From positions 217,615 to 281,614 of the forward strand of contig NZ_ASJB01000015.1 of the NCBI RefSeq assembly GCF_000478275.1: a stretch of DNA of 64,000 nucleotides. The letters are read 5' to 3'. Below the pieces are notes generated by a model. That model ran no database searches, had not been told where the DNA came from, and was given only the letters and a program-made list of their open reading frames with translations. Each line of letters opens with the position of its first letter. Position 1 is the stretch's first letter. Both the position numbers and the translations under genes were made by a program. Source of the DNA: Amycolatopsis orientalis DSM 40040 = KCTC 9412 (GTDB lineage: Bacteria > Actinomycetota > Actinomycetes > Mycobacteriales > Pseudonocardiaceae). Positions 32,649 to 42,400 of this stretch are shown here, piece by piece.

Positions 32649-33797
32649 TCACGCGATGGTGCCCGCGGCCTTGAGGCGGTCGATCCCGTCGGCGTCCACC
32701 CCGAGTTCCGCGAGGACGTCGGCGGTGTCGGCACCCTTGGGGCGCGGCGGTTCCGGCGTCTGAGCCGGCGTGCGGTCGAACCTCGGCGCGGGCGCGGGCT
32801 GCACCACCCCGCCGATGTCGACGAACGTGCCGCGCGCGACGTTGTGCGGATGCGACGGCGCCTCGCCCGGCGCGAGCACCGGGGTCAGGCACGCGTCGGT
32901 GCCTTCGGCCTTCGCGACCAGTTCGTCGCGAGTGTGCTTCGCGACGGCTTCGGCGACGATCTTGCGCAGCTTCGGCCACTCGTTCTTGTCGACGTGCACC
33001 GGGGTCTCCTCGGGATCGAGCCCGAGCACCTTCACCAGGTCGCCCCAGAACCGCATCTCGATCGCGCCGATGGCGACGTACTTGCCGTCGGCGGTCTCGT
33101 AGGTGTCGTAGAACGGCGCGCCGCCGTCGAGCATGTTCTCGCCGCGCCCGCCCGGCCACAGCCCGGAGTTCAGCAGTCCGTGCAGGCTGGTGGTCAGCAG
33201 GGCCGCACCGTCCACCATGGACGCGTCGACGACCTGGCCCTTCCCGGACGACTGGCGTTCGAACAACGCCGCCAGCACACCCATCGCCAGCAGCAGGCCG
33301 CCACCGCCGAAGTCGCCGACGAGGTTGAGCGGCACCACCGGCCGTCCTCCCGCGTGCCCGATCGGTTCGAGCGCGCCCGCGATGCCGATGTAGTTGATGT
33401 CGTGCCCGGCGACGGTGGCCAGCGGCCCGTCCTGGCCCCAGCCGGTCATCCGCCCGTAGACCAGCCGCGGGTTGCGGGCGTGGACCTCCTCGGGACCGAT
33501 GCCCATCCGCTCGGCCACCCCGGGGCGGAAGCCCTCGATGAGCACGTCGGCCTCGTCGGCGAGTTTCAGCACCAGCTCGACCCCCTCGGGGGTCTTGGTG
33601 TTGATCCCGATCGAGCGCCTGCCCCTGGCGAGCGGATCGTCCGGGAAGCCGATCACGTCGTTGCCCGGCGTCGCGCGGTCGACCCGGATGACGTCCGCGC
33701 CGAGATCGGCGAGGATCGTGCAGGCGAACGGCGCCGGGGCGAGCCCGGCCAGTTCGACGACCTTGAGCCCGCTCAGCGGGCCGGCCTTCTTCGCCAC
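32649..33797 (-). CDS. mcr: Alpha-methylacyl-CoA racemase, CaiB/BaiF family
   Basis: The 382-residue class III CoA-transferase-fold protein has LKVVELAGLAPAPFACTILA, RRSIGINTKTPEG and VLIEGFRPGVAERMGIGPEE. The racemase catalytic pair is visible: His in GHDINYIGIAGAL and Asp in NLVGDFGGGGLLLAMG, as in M. tuberculosis MCR. It inverts 2-methylacyl-CoA thioesters so that branched-chain and sterol side-chain acids can enter beta-oxidation. It lies 28 bases after an acyl-CoA dehydrogenase on the same strand, a matching next enzyme. GTG start with AAAGGA upstream. Confidence 0.9.
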   Translation of the reverse strand: MAKKAGPLSGLKVVELAGLAPAPFACTILADLGADVIRVDRATPGNDVIGFPDDPLARGRRSIGINTKTPEGVELVLKLADEADVLIEGFRPGVAERMGIGPEEVHARNPRLVYGRMTGWGQDGPLATVAGHDINYIGIAGALEPIGHAGGRPVVPLNLVGDFGGGGLLLAMGVLAALFERQSSGKGQVVDASMVDGAALLTTSLHGLLNSGLWPGGRGENMLDGGAPFYDTYETADGKYVAIGAIEMRFWGDLVKVLGLDPEETPVHVDKNEWPKLRKIVAEAVAKHTRDELVAKAEGTDACLTPVLAPGEAPSHPHNVARGTFVDIGGVVQPAPAPRFDRTPAQTPEPPRPKGADTADVLAELGVDADGIDRLKAAGTIA

Positions 33798-33825
33798 GTC
33801 TTTCCTTTCTACGCCAGCGGATCGT

Positions 33826-34977
33826 TCAGAGCGTGCGGGAGATGATTTCCTTCATGATCTCGCTGGTGCCGCCGAAGATCCGGGAGATCCGGATGTCGGC
33901 CCACGCGCGCGCGATCGGGTATTCGGACATGTAGCCGTAGCCGCCGAAGAGCTGCAGGCAGTCGTCGACGACCTTGTTGACCCGCTCGGTGGTCCACAGC
34001 TTCGCCATCGCCGCGCCCTGCACGTCGAGTTCCTTGCGCAGATGGCGTTCGATGCACTGGTCGAGGAACGCGCGGGACACCGCGGCCTCGGTCGCGGCCT
34101 CGGCGAGCTTGAACTTCGTGTTCTGGAAGTTGTAGACCGGGCGGCCGAACGCCTGGCGGTCCTTGGTGTAGGCGATGGTCTGGTCGATCGCGGCCTCCAT
34201 CCCGGCGACCGCGGTGACGGCGATGATCAGCCGTTCCTGCGGAAGCTGCTGCATGAGCTGGATGAAGCCGAGGCCCTCCTGGCCGCCGAGGAGGTTGGCG
34301 GCGGGGACGCGGACGTCGTCGAAGGACAGTTCCGCGGTGTCCTGGCCCTTGAGCCCGATCTTGTCGAGGACGCGGCCGCGACTGAAGCCCGGCGTGTCCG
34401 TCTCGACGGCGATCAGCGAGACACCCTGCGCGCCCGCGTCCGGGTCGGTCTTCACCGCGACGACCACGAGGTCGGCGTGGAAACCGTTGGTGATGAACGT
34501 CTTCGCGCCGTTGATCACGTAGTGGTCGCCGTCGCGTACCGCGCGGGTCTTGATGCTCTGCAGATCCGATCCCGTGCCGGGTTCGGTCATCGCGACGGCG
34601 CCGACCATCTCGCCGGAGGCGAACTTCGGCAGCCACGCCTTCTTCTGCTCTTCGCCCGCGTACTCCAGGATGTAGTGCGCGACGATTCCATTGTGGACGG
34701 TGACGCCCCAGGCGCTGTCGCCGGAGCGGGCCTGTTCTTCGTAGAGCACGGCTTCGTGGGCGAACGTGCCGCCGCCACCGCCGTACTCCTCCGGGATGGA
34801 CAGTGCCAGCAGGCCGACTTCGCCCGCCTTGGTCCACAGCTCACGGTCGACCTTCTTCTCGGCCGCCCAGCGCTCCTGGTTCGGCACGAGTTCCTTCTGA
34901 CAGAAGGTCCGGGCGAGGTCCCGGAGGTCTTCGAGCTCCGTCGTGCTCCACGAACTCTTCTGGATCTGCAAGGGCAC
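33826..34977 (-). CDS. Acyl-CoA dehydrogenase, LCAD/IVD-like
   Basis: The 383-residue flavoenzyme has signature 1 AMTEPGTGSDLQSIKTRA and signature 2 QLFGGYGYMSEYPIARAWAD. The catalytic glutamate position near the C-terminus (usually YEGT) is FGGT here; instead LPQER on helix G carries the glutamate used by long-chain and isovaleryl-CoA dehydrogenases. The GTG at 34977 fits AGGAGG eight bases upstream better than TTG at 34983. It is probably in one operon with the racemase and is divergent from a TetR gene. Confidence 0.9.
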   Translation of the reverse strand: MPLQIQKSSWSTTELEDLRDLARTFCQKELVPNQERWAAEKKVDRELWTKAGEVGLLALSIPEEYGGGGGTFAHEAVLYEEQARSGDSAWGVTVHNGIVAHYILEYAGEEQKKAWLPKFASGEMVGAVAMTEPGTGSDLQSIKTRAVRDGDHYVINGAKTFITNGFHADLVVVAVKTDPDAGAQGVSLIAVETDTPGFSRGRVLDKIGLKGQDTAELSFDDVRVPAANLLGGQEGLGFIQLMQQLPQERLIIAVTAVAGMEAAIDQTIAYTKDRQAFGRPVYNFQNTKFKLAEAATEAAVSRAFLDQCIERHLRKELDVQGAAMAKLWTTERVNKVVDDCLQLFGGYGYMSEYPIARAWADIRISRIFGGTSEIMKEIISRTL

Positions 34978-35019
34978 GGCCAACGCCTCCTGATCAGGAC
35001 CTGGAAAACATGACGCTTA

Positions 35020-35049
35020 GGATGTAAGTTCCAACCGGAATGTACATCC
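35020..35049. promoter_or_regulatory. Possible TetR operator
   Basis: GGATGT (35020-35025) and ACATCC (35044-35049) are inverted repeats 18 bases apart, around CCGGAATGTACATCCG-like sequence. They lie midway between the divergent acyl-CoA dehydrogenase and TetR genes, the expected place for a shared operator. The dyad is imperfect. Confidence 0.4.
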
Positions 35050-35083
35050 GTACCGAGCTGCACGTAAAGGGGGTCGAGGTTCG

Positions 35084-35698
35084 ATGGCCGTACTGGGCAA
35101 GACCCACCGGACACAGGCCGAGCGGCGCGAGCAGACCAGGACCGCCCTGCTCGACGCGACCATCGACTGCCTGGTCGACCTCGGGTACGCGCGGACCTCG
35201 GTCCAGGAGATCTGTGCCCGCGCCGGGGTCTCGAAGGGCGCCGTGCAGCACCACTTCTCAGCCAAGGCCGAACTGATGGCGGCCGCCGTCGAGCATCTGA
35301 CCGGGAAACTGCGCGGACGGCTGGCCGCGTCGATCGCCGCGCTCCCCGGCGGCGCCTCGGGGGTCGCGGCGGCGATCGACCTGCTGTGGGAGGGCTATTC
35401 GGGCACGCTGTCGACGGCCGCCACGGAACTGTGGGTCGCGGCGCGGACCGACCCCGAACTGCGCGAGGCGATCCGCCCGGTCGACCGCGCGCTGGGCCGC
35501 TCGACACTGGAGCACATCACCTCGATCGCCGGGGAGCTGCCGAAGGAACGCGCGGAGATCCTCTTCTGGCTGACCGTGAACCTCACCCGGGGCCTCGCAC
35601 TGGACGCCGAACTCGGCGGTGACCCGAAGCGGCGACGGCAGCTGCTCGACGAATGGAAACGTGTCGCGGTGATGTTGTACGAGGACGCGTCCCCGTAG
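35084..35698 (+). CDS. TetR-family regulator
   Basis: The 204-residue protein has an N-terminal HTH, TSVQEICARAGVSKGAVQHH, followed by FSAKAELMAAAVEHL. The C-terminal ligand domain has TELWVAARTDPELREAIRPV, a type often found beside fatty acyl-CoA genes. It is divergent from the acyl-CoA dehydrogenase/racemase operon and probably represses it until an acyl-CoA binds (inference). Confidence 0.88.
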   Translation: MAVLGKTHRTQAERREQTRTALLDATIDCLVDLGYARTSVQEICARAGVSKGAVQHHFSAKAELMAAAVEHLTGKLRGRLAASIAALPGGASGVAAAIDLLWEGYSGTLSTAATELWVAARTDPELREAIRPVDRALGRSTLEHITSIAGELPKERAEILFWLTVNLTRGLALDAELGGDPKRRRQLLDEWKRVAVMLYEDASP

Positions 35699-35708
35699 AG
35701 TTCCGCCC

Positions 35709-36671
35709 ATGGGGAGATCGACGGCGTTCGCCGTACTGACCACGGCCGTGCTCCTGCTCACCGGCTGCGCGGCGGCGCCCTCACCGGACACCCCGCCGTC
35801 CACCTCGGCGGCGCCCCCTCCCCCGACAGGGCCCCTGACGCTGCGCGAAGCCCTCGGCGACCCCGCGACGGTGGACTTCTGCGACCTGCTGGACTTCTCC
35901 GAGATCGAGAAGACGTCCCCGCCGCTGTCCGAACCGACGCTCAGCATGGGCGCGTGCTCGTTCCAGACCAGGATCGCGGGTTCCGCGGCCCTGTTCAGTT
36001 TCGGCTTCCCGGACGCTCGGGCGAAGGAACGCCTGGCGGCCGCCACCCCGGTCACCGAGCCGTCGCTCCCCCGAGGTCTGCGCGTGGTCCGTTCGGATCT
36101 TCAAGGCCAGCCTCTTCTCCACCTGATCTTCACCGACGACTCCTCCTTGCGGATCGGCACCTTCTTCGAAAACCGGGAAGCGGCCGGACCGGAGGTGCTG
36201 GCCGTTGCCGCGAAGATCCTGGACGGTGTCGCCCGGTCACTCGCGACGGGGAAGCAGGCGAGGCATCTCGAATACCGCGACGGCTCGCTGGCCCGGCTGG
36301 ACGCCTGCTCCGCGCTGTTGTCCGGCACCGAGGTCTCCGCGCGGCTGGGCGTGACGGTCTCCGGGAAAGGCGATCTCTCCGGCCACCAATGCCTTTGGGG
36401 TGACCAAGGCGCGCCACGGCTCGTCCGGATGGAATTCGGCCTCGGCCCGCATCCGAAGGCCGCCGGGGGCGTTCAAGAAGAGCGCTTGGGCGGGCGCCGG
36501 TCCTTCGTCCAGGAGGTCTCCGGCGGCTGCACCGTGCTCACGAGCCACATCGGCGGACCCGACCCGGAGCGGAACCAGGTCGAGCACGCCATTCTCGCCG
36601 TGCAGGCACCGGACGCGTGCCGCGTCGCGCGGGAACTGGCGGCCATCGCCTGGCCGAAACTCCCCGTGTAG
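35709..36671 (+). CDS. Secreted lipoprotein, DUF3558-like
   Basis: The 320-residue protein has a lipoprotein signal (TTAVLLLTGCAAAP; lipobox LTGC, Cys about 20) and a Pro/Ser linker. Two similar halves follow, each with a buried-looking cysteine pair: FCDLLDFSEIE...GACSF and LDACSALLSG...HQCLWGD. This matches the DUF3558 lipoproteins of actinomycetes, whose role is unknown. It starts 10 bases after the TetR gene and could be co-transcribed. Confidence 0.82.
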   Translation: MGRSTAFAVLTTAVLLLTGCAAAPSPDTPPSTSAAPPPPTGPLTLREALGDPATVDFCDLLDFSEIEKTSPPLSEPTLSMGACSFQTRIAGSAALFSFGFPDARAKERLAAATPVTEPSLPRGLRVVRSDLQGQPLLHLIFTDDSSLRIGTFFENREAAGPEVLAVAAKILDGVARSLATGKQARHLEYRDGSLARLDACSALLSGTEVSARLGVTVSGKGDLSGHQCLWGDQGAPRLVRMEFGLGPHPKAAGGVQEERLGGRRSFVQEVSGGCTVLTSHIGGPDPERNQVEHAILAVQAPDACRVARELAAIAWPKLPV

Positions 36672-36774
36672 CACGCTCGGAGATCGTTCACCAGAGCACA
36701 GGTGACACTTATCTCCGCGGCCGATCCGTGGTGGAATTCCTTGCTGGACAACAGAACCGGCGGAGGAGCCGACC

Positions 36775-37593
36775 ATGAACGCGCCGCAGCAGCAGCCGTA
36801 CCATCCGACTGGTCCGTTCGGCGCAATGCAACCCGTCCAGACTTCGGCGCCGCGGCCCCCGTCCGACGCGCGGCTTCCTCGGTTGTTCGCCGCGATGATG
36901 GGGGTTTTCGCCGGACTCCTCGTGCTGGTGGCGACCTTTCTTCCGCAGTCGACCTACGAACAGCTCTCCGACGGCAAAGCGGTGTCGAAATTCGCCGAGA
37001 CCGGCTGGGCGCGGACGTTCGACATCGAGCCGTCGGCGGAGGAAAAGGAGTTCTACGACAGGACCCACGTCGCCCGGTACGGCATCCCGCTGTCCGCCGC
37101 GGCGCTGACCCTGTTCGCCGGGGCGGCCGTGGGCTTCGCTTCGTACCGGCGTCGTTCGGTTTCGCCCGCTGCGACGACGTCGAGGACACTGCTGGTCGCC
37201 GGCGGCGCGGGGACCGCGATCGGCGTGTGGATGCTCGGCATGGACATCTCGGCGAGCCTGAGCTTCGGACAGGACACCGGCCGCTTCACCTCGCGCTACG
37301 GCACCGGGAGCGGATTCTGGATCCTGCTCGCCGGCGGGCTCGTGGCGTTGCTCACCCTCGTCCTGGCGATCCTGGCCAACCGCCGGGAACCCGAGCCGCC
37401 CGCCCAGGCCCCTTATCCCACTGGCTATCTCCCTTACGCGCCCGGCGTCCCCCAGCAGCAGTATCAGCAGCAACCGCAGCCTCAGGCCTACGAACCGCCG
37501 TCGCCCCCGACGCCACCCGCGGGGTCGGCGTTGCAGCAGCAGGACATCCTGCGCCCGTCGCCCGACAATCCGCCCCAACCCGGCAATATGTGA
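36775..37593 (+). CDS. Membrane protein with Pro/Gln-rich ends
   Basis: The 272-residue protein has four likely membrane helices (for example FAAMMGVFAGLLVLVATFLP and ILLAGGLVALLTLVLAILAN). The disordered N-terminus contains QQQP, and the long C-terminal tail is of PQQQYQQQPQPQAY type. An extracellular loop between helices 1 and 2 is acidic. CGGAGGAG precedes the ATG. I do not recognise a family; such tails are common in actinomycete envelope proteins. Confidence 0.75.
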   Translation: MNAPQQQPYHPTGPFGAMQPVQTSAPRPPSDARLPRLFAAMMGVFAGLLVLVATFLPQSTYEQLSDGKAVSKFAETGWARTFDIEPSAEEKEFYDRTHVARYGIPLSAAALTLFAGAAVGFASYRRRSVSPAATTSRTLLVAGGAGTAIGVWMLGMDISASLSFGQDTGRFTSRYGTGSGFWILLAGGLVALLTLVLAILANRREPEPPAQAPYPTGYLPYAPGVPQQQYQQQPQPQAYEPPSPPTPPAGSALQQQDILRPSPDNPPQPGNM

Positions 37594-37604
37594 AACATAT
37601 TCAC
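37590..37604. promoter_or_regulatory. Inverted repeat GTGAA-N5-TTCAC
   Basis: This dyad overlaps the stop of the preceding membrane-protein gene and lies 106 bases before the SSADH gene. It could be an operator; no regulator is linked. Confidence 0.35.
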
Positions 37605-37623
37605 GTCAGCACTGGACAGTCTC

Positions 37624-37638
37624 CATACCGGCGGTATG
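37624..37638. promoter_or_regulatory. Operator-like dyad CATACCG-G-CGGTATG
   Basis: These perfect 7-base arms with one central base lie 72 bases before the SSADH start. Dyads of this shape are typical TetR-family targets in actinomycetes. The nearest TetR gene is about 2 kb upstream, with a different-looking site, so the regulator is unknown. Confidence 0.6.
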
Positions 37639-37709
37639 CTGTACTCGTCGGTAACACCTGGGCTCTGCGTGGCGCCTTCCGGCTCCACGCGGCATGGAAC
37701 GGAGACGGC

Positions 37710-39323
37710 ATGACGAGCACGACACCGGCGAGCGCGGGCCACCACACCGAAGGCCCGGCCACCATCGGCGGCGTCCCCGGCGCCCCGGCCATGGCCAGGG
37801 CGGAACGGCTCGTGCGGCGGGTCGTGGGCGGCGAGGACTCCGCACCGGTCCAGATGCGGGCCCCCTTCACCGGGCAGCCGATCGCGACCCTCCCCCAGGC
37901 CACCGACGCCGACGTCCGCGCCGTCTTCGACCAGGCGCGGGAAGCGCAGCGTTCGTGGGCCGAGCGCCCGGTCGAGGACCGCCAGCGCATCCTGATCCGG
38001 CTGCACGATCTGGTCCTGAAGCGGCAGGAAGAGGCGCTCGACCTCGTGCAGATCGAGGCGGGTAAGGCGCGGATGGACGCCTTCGACGAGGTCAGCGCCA
38101 CCGCCCTCGTGGCCGCCTACTACGGCAAGCACAGCGCGAAGTTCCTGTCGCCGCGCCGCGCCGCCGGGCTCATCCCGGTACTGACGAAGGTCGGCGAGAT
38201 CCGGCACCCCAAGGGCGTCGTCGGGATCATCTCGCCGTGGAACTACCCGCTCGCGCTCACCGCGATGGACGTCCTGCCCGCGCTCGCGGCGGGCAACGCC
38301 GTCGTGCAGAAGCCGGACAACCAGACCGCGCTCTCGGCGCTGTGGCTGCAGGAGATCGCCGAGGAGGCCGGGCTGCCCGCCGGGGTCTGGCAGATCGTGC
38401 TCGGCCGCGGTTCCCGGATCGGCGACGCGCTGGTCGAGGAGTCGGACTACCTGTGCTTCACCGGCTCCACGCCGACGGGTAAGGGGCTCGCCGCGAAGGT
38501 GGCGGAGCGGCTGACGAGCTACTCGCTGGAGCTCGGCGGCAAGAACCCGATGATCGTGCTGCCCGACGCGGACATCGCCAAGACCGCCGCGGGCGCGGTG
38601 ACCGCGTGCTTCTCCTCCGCGGGCCAGCTGTGCGTTTCGGTCGAACGGATCTACGTCCACGAGTCCATCCGCGAGGAGTTCACGCGCGCCTTCGTCGCCG
38701 AGACCGCCGCGCTGCGGCTCGGTGGCGCCCTCGACTACCAGGCGCAGATGGGTTCGCTGACCTCGGAGGATCAGCTGGCGACCGTGTCGGCGCACGTCGA
38801 AGACGCTCGCTCCAAGGGCGCGAAGGTCCTCACCGGCGGCAAGGCCCGGCCCGACCTCGGCCCGCTGTTCTACGAGCCCACCGTCCTCACCGACGTCACC
38901 GAGGACGTCAAGCTGTTCGCCGAAGAGACCTTCGGGCCGGTCGTGTCGATCTACGGCTACACCGACGTCACCGAGGCGATCGAGCGCGCCAACGACACGC
39001 AGTTCGGGCTGAACGCGAGCGTGTGGTCGCGCAACGGCCGTGCGGGCTGGGAGGTCGCGGCGCGGCTGAAGGCCGGGACCGTCAACGTCAACGAAGGCTT
39101 CGCGGCGACCTTCGGGACCGTGGGACTGCCGATGGGCGGGATGAAGGAGTCCGGCGTCGGACGGCGTAACGGCGCCGAGGGGCTGCTGAAGTACACCGAG
39201 GCCCAGGCGATCGCGCTGCAGCGCGGGATGCCGCTGCGCCCCGGCCGCGGCATCCCGCCGAAGCTCTGGACCCGGTCCCTCAGCGCCGGCCTGAAGGTTC
39301 TCCGCCGCCTCCCGCGCCGCTGA
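37710..39323 (+). CDS. gabD2: Succinate-semialdehyde dehydrogenase
   Basis: The 537-residue aldehyde dehydrogenase has VVGIISPWNYPLALTAMDVL, the glutamate segment YSLELGGKNPMIVLPDAD and the catalytic cysteine in SSAGQLCVSVERIYV. Its length and N-terminal extension resemble actinobacterial GabD2 (M. tuberculosis Rv1731). It oxidises succinate semialdehyde to succinate with NAD(P)+. CGGAGACGGC precedes the ATG. The C-terminal tail (KLWTRSLSAGLKVLRRLPRR) is basic. It is monocistronic and has two operator-like dyads upstream. Confidence 0.85.
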   Translation: MTSTTPASAGHHTEGPATIGGVPGAPAMARAERLVRRVVGGEDSAPVQMRAPFTGQPIATLPQATDADVRAVFDQAREAQRSWAERPVEDRQRILIRLHDLVLKRQEEALDLVQIEAGKARMDAFDEVSATALVAAYYGKHSAKFLSPRRAAGLIPVLTKVGEIRHPKGVVGIISPWNYPLALTAMDVLPALAAGNAVVQKPDNQTALSALWLQEIAEEAGLPAGVWQIVLGRGSRIGDALVEESDYLCFTGSTPTGKGLAAKVAERLTSYSLELGGKNPMIVLPDADIAKTAAGAVTACFSSAGQLCVSVERIYVHESIREEFTRAFVAETAALRLGGALDYQAQMGSLTSEDQLATVSAHVEDARSKGAKVLTGGKARPDLGPLFYEPTVLTDVTEDVKLFAEETFGPVVSIYGYTDVTEAIERANDTQFGLNASVWSRNGRAGWEVAARLKAGTVNVNEGFAATFGTVGLPMGGMKESGVGRRNGAEGLLKYTEAQAIALQRGMPLRPGRGIPPKLWTRSLSAGLKVLRRLPRR

Positions 39324-39339
39324 GTTCCCTGCCCTCCAT

Positions 39340-39402
39340 GCATTTAGTCCTCTGGATGCGGTGGTTGCGCGCGCAAGTACCGCATCCAGAGGACGAAACG
39401 CG
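39340..39402. repeat. Palindrome family B copy 2
   Basis: Arms CATTTAGTCCTCTGGATGCG and CGCATCCAGAGGACGAAACG surround a loop of about 20 bases. It lies between convergent gabD2 and the LuxR regulator gene. It differs from copy 1 in the loop and by a few arm bases. Confidence 0.75.
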
Positions 39403-39404
39403 GG

Positions 39405-42400
39405 TCAGGAAGAGGTCGGGGCGGCCAGGAGGCCCCGGTCGTAGGCGATCGCGACGGCTTCGGCCCGGCGGCTCGCGCCGAGCTTCGCCATCACGCGCGA
39501 GAGGTGGACGCTCACCGTCTTCTCGCTGATGTACAGCTCCTCGCCGACCTGCCGGTTGGTCCGGCCGAGCGCGACGCGCTCCAGCACGTCCCGTTCCCGG
39601 TCGGTGAGCGGGTCGACCGTGTCGCGGCGCGGAGCCGCGGCGTCCCCGGGCAGCTCGACACGCGCCCGGTGACTCAGGTCCCGGACGGCGCCCAGCAGCG
39701 GGCAGGCACCCAGCCGGTCGGCGACCGCGTACGCGGCCAGCAACTCGGTCGCGGCCAGCTCGGTGTCGCCGTCGGAAGCCAGCAGGGATTTCGCGTGCTG
39801 CAGACGGCACATGGCCTGCTCGTACACCGCGCCGTACCCGAACGCCTCGACCGCCTTCGCCCACAACGCCGGCTCTCCCGCGCCGTGCAGACAGGCGCCC
39901 AGCGCCTCCAGCCTGGCGAGCCACGCCAAGGCCTCCGGGCCCAGCTGCACCGAACGCGGGATGCCGTGTTCGGCGCACCGGCGCCCGTGGGCGAGCATCT
40001 TCTCGCCCGACGCCACCGCGGCCTCCACCGTCGCCAGATCGCCACGGACCCGCGCTTCGGCGGCTTGCGCGACGGCGGCCGCGAGGCCGTGCACGCTGAT
40101 CCGGATCCCGCCGAGTACCGCCGGTTCGACCTCTTCGAGCCAGTCGATCAGCTCACGCGCCTGGCGCACCGCGCCCGCGTGGTCCCCTCGCCACGACGCG
40201 AGCTGGATCGCCGCGTCACCCGACGCCAGCGCGATCGAATAGTCCGCACTCCAGTGCTGTCGCAGACTGGGCAGGATCTTGTCCGCGTCCTCGAACCGGC
40301 CCCGGCCGACGACGAACTGCGCCCAGATGCCCAGGAACCGCCCCGCGACGACGCTCGAAACCCCGCGGCCCGCGCGGCCGGCGTCGTCGTCGTCCGGCCA
40401 GTCCCCGCTGACGTACCGCAGCGTGAGGTGTTTGGTCCGCAGCTCGATGCCGAACGAGCTCCAGGTCAGCCCGGTGTCCTTGGCCCGCTGGATGCCCTTG
40501 GCGTAGTACTTCAGCGCGGAATGGATCTCGGCCCTGTCGTCGTAGCTCAGCCCGAGGAAGTGCAGCGCCCGTAGCTCGCCGTTGAGCGCGCCGGAATCCC
40601 GGGCCTTCCGCTCGGCTTCGCGCAGCCGCTCCCGTGCCTCCTCGACGTCGCCCGCCGAATCGGCCAGCGTCCCGAGCGAGACCAGCGCCGCCGCCTCCGC
40701 CCCGCCCGCGCCGACGGCCCTGGCGTCGGCGACCGCGGCCAGCGCGCACTGCAGTGCTTCGTCATGCCTGTCGATCAAGCGCAGGATCCCGGCGCGGGTG
40801 GCGAGCACCCAGGCCCGCGCGGAACTCGCCTCGGTGTGTTCGACCAGCTCCCATGCATTGTCGATCGCCTCGAGGACCTCGTCCAGCGTGCCGTCGACCG
40901 AGAGCAGCGCCTCCGCGTGCCGTCGCCAGACCTTGGCCGCCCGCTCGTTGCCGACGCCGGGGCCAAGGGCCTCGGTCGCGGATCGCGAATAGGCGACCGC
41001 GCGCTCCGGCTCCCCCGACGTGCTCGCGAAGTACGACGCCTCGTGCAGGAGGCGGAGTTCGTCGACGTCCGACGGCCGGTCCGCGGCGGGTACGGCGTCC
41101 CAGATGGACAGTGCCTGCTCGACGTGCCGCAGCGCGGAACCGGGCGCGCCCAGCTTCTCCGCCTCGTCCATCGCTTGCAGCGACGCGGCCAGCGCCGTGA
41201 CGAAGTCCTTGCTCTCCAGGCTGTGGTGCGCGAGCCGCGCGTACTGGCCCCGGCCCTGGGTCCGGTTCCGGATGCGTGCCGCGTACGCCGCGTGCATCCG
41301 CACCCGCTCACCGGGCAGCAGGTCGCCATAGACCGCTTCCTGCAGCAGCGCGTGGCGGAAGGTGTAGAAACCGTTCTCGATCACCAGGACGTGATGCTGC
41401 ACCGCCTCGCGCAGCGCCTCGTCGAGTTCGAGTTCGTCCAGTCCGGAGATCTCGGCGAGCGCGGCGTGCGCCACCGAGTCCTTGGCGACCGAGACCACGC
41501 GCAGCACCCGGCGTGTGGTCTGGGAAAGCTGTTCCACCCTGGCGAGGAGCACTTCGGCCAGCCCGGCGGGGAGATCGCGGCAGTCCTTCGCGGAGGCGAG
41601 CAGCTCTTCGACGAAGAACGGATTGCCTTCCGACCGGGAGACGATGTCGGCGATCAGGTCCTGGCCGATCGGCTCGTCGGCCAGCGCCTCGACGAAGGCG
41701 CGCGCGTCCTCGGCGCCGAACGGCTTGACCTCGACGCGTTCGACCGCGCCCAGCCGCACCACCTCGGACAGCAGCGCCCGGAGCGGATGCCGCCGGTGGA
41801 CGTCCTCCTCGCGATAGCTCGCCACCACCAGCAGCCGCTGGGTGCGCAGCCTCGTCAGCAGGAAGGACAGCAGGTTCCTGGTGGAACCGTCGGCCCAGTG
41901 CAGATCCTCCAGCAGGATCACCACGGGCCGGCGCTGAGCGATGACGGTCAGCACCCCCAGTACCGCGTCGAACAGCTGGAGCTGGCCGAGGTCCTGTTCG
42001 GGCCCGAGCCGTTGCGTCGACACCCGTTCGCTCGCGGTGAGCTGACCGTCTTCGATGGCGGGATAGTCCTCCGCCTGCTGCATCTGCGGGAGCAGCCTGC
42101 CCAGCGCCGGCCGGGCCCGGACCGCGGCGGTGACCGCGGGATCCGAGGTCGTCGCCAAGGGCGCCAGCGCCTCGGCGAACGGAAGATAAGGGAGTCCGCC
42201 TTCGCGGACGTCGATACAGCGCCCGGTGAGGACCAGGGCGCCCGTACCCGCGGCGTACTCGCCGAGGGCGGTCAGCAGGCGGGTCTTGCCGACGCCGGCA
42301 TCACCGGAGAGCAGCACCGCGCCGGCCTCGGCCCGTTCGGCACGGGCGAAGGCGGCACGGAGCTGCCGCATCTCCTGAGTGCGGGCGACGATCGGGATTC

